DNA of 52,915 nucleotides. It comes from Liolophura sinensis. Lineage: Eukaryota > Mollusca > Polyplacophora > Chitonida > Chitonidae. Positions 50,101-52,915 of the stretch are shown here, one piece after another (within the stretch, counting starts at the first letter, position 1; every line of letters begins with the position of its first letter). Under the pieces are notes generated by a model that was not told the origin of the DNA, searched no databases, and saw nothing but the letters and a program-made list of their open reading frames with translations. A program made the position numbers and the translations under genes. Location: assembly GCF_032854445.1 (NCBI RefSeq), contig NC_088295.1:31554470-31607384 (forward strand), read 5' to 3'.

Positions 50101-52910
50101 TGTTGTGTCTGTGGCGGTTACACATTTTGTTTCTCTCTCACACGTTACCATCTTTATTTACTATTTGTCTTATTACTTCTTACATATTTCTTTGGAAGCT
50201 GGAGCGTTAGGTGATTTTGGACATGAGCCTTGTGCTTATCGATTTGGATCGTCCTTTGCATTACGACTGGTATACGAATGTCCAAATTGACGCTTAAATA
50301 TTACTATTCTTAACTAATACAGGGAACAGTTTGTCTAAAACCGGCGACGTAGTTTTACAAGATAGTGCTGCAAACGCGTAAAGTCGGTGAATGAGTTAAC
50401 ATACCCGTAAAGAGGTGCATGGTCATACCTCGTTGAAAGCTACGTAGAAATGAGGCTTTTAACAGTAGAATAAACTGTAAACTGCAGTATGTATCTTGTC
50501 GGGTAATAGGGAAACTTACGTATCATTATAATTTATGTAGTTATGTCCATTGGGTATGGGCATGGCGAGTACACTGCGATATATACACTGATAATATGTG
50601 AGGTTGGCTATACCTTCGTGTGTATTCGTGTGACGAAAATTGCATTGTAGCCATATAAACGTTTATACTCCTGCTTGAAATATATCTAAAATATATGCAT
50701 CATCATCCTACGATACCACCATATGTTACATTTTATTCTCTGTTCTTAACTCAGACATTGACGAATGCACAGAGTCAAACGGTGGCTGCGAGGGATTATG
50801 CAATAACACTGCTGGCTCGTGGGAATGTTCATGCGCGGATGGATTTCTGTTGGCTGCAGATGGTTTGTCGTGTCAAGGTTTGTCGAGGTTGTGTTAAATA
50901 GTGCACGGCATGTTTTAACTTGTTGGTTTCTACAAAGAAATAGAAACACTCCTGGTAGGGAATAATATTTACAGATGATTGAGGCCATGCATTGTCTGTA
51001 TCTTTTCTTTTCTGTCGTAGGCATATAACGGTAGGTTTAGCAATCAAACAACATAGCGTTCAATCTTCACCGTTCAAATTGCCAATCATATGTAAAATTT
51101 CATAAAAAATTTAATGAATATTCCCTTTGATGCTGATGTGAGGATATAGCTTGTTAACTCGACAGATTTATCATAAATCAGTACTTAAAAATTAATATTG
51201 TCCAAGTGGTCTGCATTTTATGTACTACCTGTGTTTTAGATGCCTCAAAATGCCCATTCAATGGTAATATCAACTGCTGGCCACTGTGTACTGAATTGGA
51301 TGACAGCAGCTGTGAGTGTCCGGATGACACTGTCATTCATACCGACGGCAGTCACTGCATAGGTAAATGCAAGTTGTCATGTGACGAATATAACTGTTTT
51401 GTAAGGCTGGACAAAATATTTTAAACGACACTGACCGTTAAAGATAATGGTTTCATCCACTCAAAGTATAAAGGAAGCGAAAGGTTGTCTATAGAAATTC
51501 CAATAGTGAGCAACTAACCTGCCATTTCACCCATTACGTGTGAACATCTGCCAACTGTTACACTTTTGCCGCTGCTCTGGATATTCACTCTCAGTTGTAC
51601 ATTGAAGAGCTTAGTTAAGCTTGATTGGAACAATATCAGTAGAGGCAGATCAAGTTATCATGATGCCTACATGTAATCTTCTGATATGCTTCAGACCCCT
51701 GCTATTCCAGTCCATGTTTCAATGGCGGCCAATGTCATGTGACAAACACGAGTTTCCAGTGCGACTGCAATGGGACTGGTTATACTGGGGAATTCTGTCA
51801 CCAAGGAGTGGTCAGCTTCCCAAAAGTTGTTGCGGCATATGTCAATGATATGTCTGAAATATACGTATTCCACGCAAGCCCAAAACGCCAGCTTGTGTTG
51901 CGTGCCGAAACTGATGACGACACACAGTTGTTTCCAAACCCTTTGGTCATTATGCATCCGGCGACGTCAGCATCATTTCAAGTCCGATCAAAGACAAGAG
52001 GACTTCATCTCGTTAAATGGAAGGCAGAAGGACCCGACTCTCAGCAGTACAATGAAATTCCATCTCTCAAAGTTGTCATTGAGGACGTTTTTACTCGGCT
52101 AGACCTGGCCGGCGATGTCCTACCCAGAGGATGCTATCAAGCGAACATACCCTTTGGTAAACAGAAAATCAGCTTGTCTTCAACGCATCCGTGGTATAGG
52201 ATGAGCTCAAAGGGGCATTTCACAGGAGGTGTAGTGTTTTTGAAAGTCAATAACTATTCATTGCCGGTTTCAGACTCTGGTCTTGAAGCAATCGTGATCT
52301 CAGAGAAAATGCTGTTTGGACCGGCAAATTCCAGGAGACAATTTCAGAATGGGGCGCTCATGGGCAAGACCGATCCTTTATCTTGTCGTGAGGTATCTCT
52401 CTCTGTGCAGGACCACAAAGACTTCGTTCAGAGAGGAAGCCTGTTTAAAACATTCGCCGCTGAACTCGAAAACATTTTGCCACGATGGTTATCAGTTTCA
52501 GCCAAGACTCCTCAAACGCTGTTTAAATCGTTGATAGTTTCAGGAAGAGACGTTCAGCGAATACCTAGCTGTCACGGGGCACCTGTTTTTGAGAGCAGAA
52601 ATTACTTTGTGATTAGAATAAGCGGAGAGCTCATCCTGACAATAGCTGGAGAGAGTGTCGACGTCTCCAGCTCTTCTGATTCCTCTTGGGAGTTCTGCTT
52701 TATACTAGGTATTGAAAGTGACTGGACCTTTATACTGATGTTGCCAGAGCAAGCTTCCGCAGCTCTTCAGAACACGTCCGTTTTCCGCATCTTCAACAAC
52801 TACAATATTCAGCCTCTCGGGATTGGTGTTTCTCCCAGTAAACTAATAAATGTAAAACAAAAGTTTCCTAGCTTGACGTTTTGGAATGGTGACGAACTCT
52901 TTAACTATGG
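32049..52910 (+). CDS. EMI-EGF modular extracellular protein, MEGF6-like (gene-level span, partial)
   Basis: Seventeen exons joined in consistent phases encode, in order: an EMI domain (32049-32153 and 32810-32892); four pairs of a short EGF and a calcium-binding EGF (34463/36193, 36995/37794, 38226/39121, 42195/42709); five single cbEGF exons (47873, 49026, 49494, 49943, 50755); a degenerate EGF (51240); and a long exon (51695-52910) with a classical EGF and about 370 further residues. Nearly every EGF exon is phase 1 at both ends, so modules can be duplicated or skipped without losing frame. The EMI-then-EGF order is that of MEGF6 and related secreted or surface proteins used in matrix contact or cell recognition; that role is inferred from family. 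No signal-peptide exon or transmembrane segment is seen. One exon (42195) carries an apparent one-base deletion. Confidence 0.8.
32810..32892 (+). CDS. EMI domain, second half
   Basis: The acceptor is ATCTCATAG and the donor AGAG|GTAAGT. The exon is 83 nt, entering in phase 2 and leaving in phase 1. Joined to the previous exon it reads ...[32 protein letters not shown]......CC..Y followed by a last Cys is the signature end of the EMI fold. The exact phase fit on both sides supports the pair. Confidence 0.75.
33280..33690 (+). other. Intron sequence with recurring ACACTGTGGGTA motif
   Basis: TTACACTGTGGGTA occurs at about 33413 and 33663, and GCATTATGG(G/C)T at about 33358 and 33458. These scattered recurrences are not an ordered array; they may be an eroded repeat. 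Confidence 0.3.
34463..34567 (+). CDS. EGF exon 1 of pair 1 (non-calcium type)
   Basis: The acceptor is CTTTTCAG and the donor CATCG|GTAAGT; 105 nt, phase 1 to 1. It reads [20 protein letters not shown] then [15 protein letters not shown]. Six Cys in the EGF pattern with the CPNGG turn; the acidic calcium ligands are absent. Confidence 0.9.
35550..35850 (+). repeat. Dispersed repeat, copy A (partner at 48380)
   Basis: Shared with 48380-48715 in the same orientation: ACCGAGATAT, TTCAAAGTAA, GCGAGTTATTTCCAT, TCTGCTT and at the end GGCCGTTTGGGTCTGTTTCC (GGCCGTTTAGGTCTGTTTCC in the partner). A third piece at 34025-34160 shares the TTTCTC..ATGGCGTATCCCAT part and GTTTAGGTCTGTTTC. Noncoding; family unknown. 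Confidence 0.65.
35875..36144 (+). repeat. tRNA-derived SINE, copy 3, with target duplication
   Basis: Near-consensus copy: box A TGGCTCGGTTGGTTAGCGCG, box B GTGAATTCAAGTCC, the CCTGCGGATGGTCGTGGG core, CCCACCATAATGCTGGCCGC, TATTCTTGAGTACGGCG and an AAATAAAT tail. ATTTCTTTAAAG flanks it (35863-35874 and 36145-36156). It ends about 50 bases before the cbEGF exon at 36193. Confidence 0.93.
36193..36318 (+). CDS. Calcium-binding EGF exon, pair 1
   Basis: The acceptor is TGTTACAG and the donor AAAC|GTGTGT; 126 nt, phase 1 to 1. It starts DTDEC and has [12 protein letters not shown], which fits the Cx(D/N)x4(F/Y)xCxC hydroxylation and calcium-binding consensus. It is one codon longer than its siblings (an extra residue in CTAAGYG). 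Confidence 0.92.
36598..36720 (-). repeat. tRNA-derived repeat of another family, reverse orientation
   Basis: On the minus strand CATGGCCAAGTTTGTCTTTC resembles box A and GGGTTCAATTCTAG box B, 40 or so bases apart, followed by a body ending GTGGATGACCCACGTG. It is not an intact tRNA and differs from the main SINE family. Confidence 0.45.
36995..37099 (+). CDS. EGF exon, pair 2
   Basis: The acceptor is TTTTACAG and the donor ACTG|GTATGT; 105 nt, phase 1 to 1. It reads [20 protein letters not shown] then [14 protein letters not shown]. Same CPNGG layout as the exon at 34463. Confidence 0.92.
37316..37589 (+). repeat. tRNA-derived SINE, copy 4, with target duplication
   Basis: Near-consensus copy with a long poly(A) tail (about 20 bases). 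TCAGTGTAAGTTG flanks it at 37303-37315 and 37590-37602. It is very close to copies 3 and 5, which suggests fairly recent retroposition. Confidence 0.95.
37794..37916 (+). CDS. Calcium-binding EGF exon, pair 2
   Basis: The acceptor is CTTTTGCAG and the donor CTCC|GTAAAT; 123 nt, phase 1 to 1. It starts DIDEC, has [12 protein letters not shown] (hydroxylation consensus) and ends [12 protein letters not shown], with a possible NRT glycosylation site. Confidence 0.93.
38226..38330 (+). CDS. EGF exon, pair 3
   Basis: The acceptor is GTTTCAG and the donor CAAG|GTATGT; 105 nt, phase 1 to 1. It reads [20 protein letters not shown] then [15 protein letters not shown], with a possible NCT glycosylation site. 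Confidence 0.93.
38657..38911 (+). repeat. tRNA-derived SINE, copy 5, with target duplication
   Basis: Near-consensus copy, slightly shorter in box A (GGTTAAAGCGCTTGCAGC) and missing a few bases after CATGCTGG. TCAAATAAAGTTTT flanks it at 38643-38656 and 38912-38925. Confidence 0.95.
39121..39240 (+). CDS. Calcium-binding EGF exon, pair 3
   Basis: The acceptor is CACCTGCAG and the donor TCCC|GTAAGT; 120 nt, phase 1 to 1. It starts DVDEC, has [12 protein letters not shown] and ends [11 protein letters not shown]. Confidence 0.93.
39262..40310 (+). repeat. Imperfect CCATTGTTGTT repeat, interrupted
   Basis: Units of roughly 20-30 bases carrying CCATTGTTGTT or CACCATTGCTGTTG run from 39262 to about 39630 and resume from about 40020 to 40310. 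The 39640-40020 interruption holds a short open stretch ([19 protein letters not shown]) and an A-rich tract (39736-39767), possibly an inserted sequence. No EGF motif is present, so it is not a missed exon of the gene. Confidence 0.6.
40311..42176 (+). repeat. Pyrimidine-rich minisatellite, TCTGTAATATCACTCC units
   Basis: About 100 imperfect copies of an 18-19-base unit (CTCTGTAATATCACTCCTT and variants with CCCCT, TACAG or CATTTC changes) fill about 1.9 kb of the intron before the EGF exon at 42195. The array stops about 18 bases before that exon, so its last unit merges with the polypyrimidine tract of the acceptor. Confidence 0.95.
42195..42298 (+). CDS. EGF exon, pair 4, with one-base deletion
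   Basis: The acceptor is TTATCCACAG and the donor GCAG|GTGAAT. The exon is 104 nt where its three siblings are 105. It reads [20 protein letters not shown] then [12 protein letters not shown], but the final conserved Cys (TGC at 42293-42295) is out of frame by one base, and the next intron would be reached in the wrong phase. Either one base was lost near 42288-42292 in the assembly, or this allele carries a frameshift. Confidence 0.8.
42709..42831 (+). CDS. Calcium-binding EGF exon, pair 4; source of donor array
   Basis: The acceptor is TTTTGCTAG; 123 nt, phase 1 to 1, if the first donor (GGAG|GTAAGT at 42832) is used. It starts DINEC, has [12 protein letters not shown] and ends [12 protein letters not shown]. 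Its last 27 or so bases and the donor are repeated about 143 times downstream, so the exon end is ambiguous to the splicing machinery. The next in-frame stop after read-through is TAA at 42897, so donors beyond about the second give truncated products. Confidence 0.9.
42805..47398 (+). repeat. 32-bp minisatellite made of exon end plus 5' splice site
   Basis: About 143 tandem units of 32 bases. Each contains CCAGGAGGAATGGCATGTGG followed by AGGTAAGTGCTG. The first unit is the real 3' end of the cbEGF exon ([10 protein letters not shown]) and its donor at 42832. Donor variants are common: GAG|GTAAGT (strong), GAC|GTAAGT, GTG|GTAAGT, GAG|GTAATT (weaker), and dead forms GCAGATAAGT, GGAGATAGGT and GGAGGCAATT. 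Larger blocks are duplicated at 608 and 672 bases. The minus strand has no stop in long stretches, giving spurious frames of up to 219 codons. The array ends near 47398 in diverged units. Confidence 0.97.
47399..47872 (+). repeat. Degenerate repeat after the donor array
   Basis: From about 47400 to 47700 units of roughly 40-45 bases with GGACCG(T/A)...TATGAGAGTG and GTGGTAAATGTG(A/G)ACC recur about seven times with high divergence. Unique intron follows up to the acceptor at 47872. Confidence 0.6.
47873..47995 (+). CDS. Calcium-binding EGF exon 5
   Basis: The acceptor is TTCTTTTGCAG and the donor ACCG|GTGAGT; 123 nt, phase 1 to 1. It starts DVNEC, has [12 protein letters not shown] (fits the consensus) and ends [10 protein letters not shown]. 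It is the first exon after the donor array. Confidence 0.92.
48380..48715 (+). repeat. Dispersed repeat, copy B (partner at 35550)
   Basis: This copy lies in a later intron of the same gene and matches the one at 35550 at both ends and through GCGAGTTATTTCCAT; the middle is diverged or replaced. Confidence 0.6.
49026..49148 (+). CDS. Calcium-binding EGF exon 6
   Basis: The acceptor is ACCCCACAG and the donor AAAG|GTATGC; 123 nt, phase 1 to 1. It starts DIDEC, has [12 protein letters not shown] and ends GIDGASCK. Confidence 0.93.
49494..49616 (+). CDS. Calcium-binding EGF exon 7
   Basis: The acceptor is AAATTTCAG and the donor GAAG|GTAAAT; 123 nt, phase 1 to 1. It starts DVDEC, has [12 protein letters not shown] and ends GADGRSCE. 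Confidence 0.93.
49943..50065 (+). CDS. Calcium-binding EGF exon 8
   Basis: The acceptor is TTGTAACAG and the donor CAAG|GTAAGC; 123 nt, phase 1 to 1. It starts DTDEC, has [12 protein letters not shown] and ends MTDGVSCQ. Confidence 0.93.
50755..50877 (+). CDS. Calcium-binding EGF exon 9
   Basis: The acceptor is TTAACTCAG and the donor CAAG|GTTTGT, a weaker donor than its siblings; 123 nt, phase 1 to 1. It starts DIDEC and has [12 protein letters not shown], with Trp where the consensus wants Phe or Tyr. It ends AADGLSCQ. Confidence 0.92.
51240..51362 (+). CDS. Degenerate EGF exon 10
   Basis: The acceptor is GTGTTTTAG and the donor ATAG|GTAAAT; 123 nt, phase 1 to 1, the cbEGF length. It reads [20 protein letters not shown] then [13 protein letters not shown]...HCI. 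Six Cys remain, but the DxDEC start and the hydroxylation consensus are lost, so calcium binding is unlikely. Confidence 0.85.
   Translation: MPQNAHSMVISTAGHCVLNWMTAAVSVRMTLSFIPTAVTA
51695..52910 (+). CDS. Long exon: classical EGF plus unrecognised extracellular region
   Basis: The acceptor is TGCTTCAG, phase 1. Residues 1-36 or so form an EGF ([13 protein letters not shown]...[16 protein letters not shown]). About 370 residues follow with no domain I recognise: alternating hydrophobic stretches suggesting beta structure ([40 protein letters not shown]), four Cys after the EGF (in RGCYQ, LSCRE, PSCHG, EFCFI), and NYS and NTS glycosylation sites. No transmembrane helix stands out. The frame runs into TAA at 52912, which overlaps a strong G|GTAAG donor at 52911, so the exon either splices on or stops there. 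Confidence 0.85.
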
Positions 52911-52915
52911 GTAAG

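Overview
The window reads as invertebrate nuclear DNA, most likely from a mollusc (inference, species not determined). The signs are AT-rich sequence, small phase-consistent exons in long introns, several tRNA-derived SINE copies with target-site duplications, Ty3/gypsy and Tc1 relics, and long minisatellites. No bacterial or organellar genes, rRNA genes or CRISPR arrays are visible. Exons were read by eye from splice sites, intron phase and protein motifs; no search was run.

Layout. (1) 231-13381, plus strand: the 3' two thirds of a CDK8/CDK19-type Mediator kinase gene. Nine confident exons run from the catalytic-loop KPAN motif through the DMG activation segment to the stop at 13381; a 27-nt microexon is possible at 10821. 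Its introns hold SINEs, a 177-bp tandem duplication and a minisatellite that repeats the start of the exon it abuts. (2) 13382-32048: about 18.7 kb without a confident gene, holding a broken Ty3/gypsy element (15515-19115), a P2X7-C-domain-like fragment, a Tc1 transposase 3' fragment, a second type of SINE and several unclassified dispersed repeats. (3) 32049-52910, plus strand: a multi-exon secreted or cell-surface gene with an EMI domain split over two exons, four EGF/calcium-binding-EGF exon pairs, five further cbEGF exons, a degenerate EGF exon, and a large exon with one EGF followed by about 370 residues I do not recognise. The order resembles MEGF6-type EMI-EGF proteins. The signal-peptide exon and possibly the 3' end are not seen.

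Most striking. The intron after the cbEGF exon ending at 42831 holds about 4.6 kb of roughly 143 copies of a 32-bp unit. That unit is the last 27 or so bases of the exon plus its 5' splice site, so the intron carries scores of near-perfect GAG|GTAAGT donors. The preceding intron ends in a 1.9-kb pyrimidine-rich array that stops beside the acceptor at 42195. In CDK8, a separate minisatellite repeats the acceptor and exon start (AG|TGTATTTGAT) of the exon at 7282. Together these suggest minisatellites seeded from, or spreading across, exon-intron borders. The two genes share no evident pathway: one is a nuclear transcription kinase, the other an extracellular modular protein.
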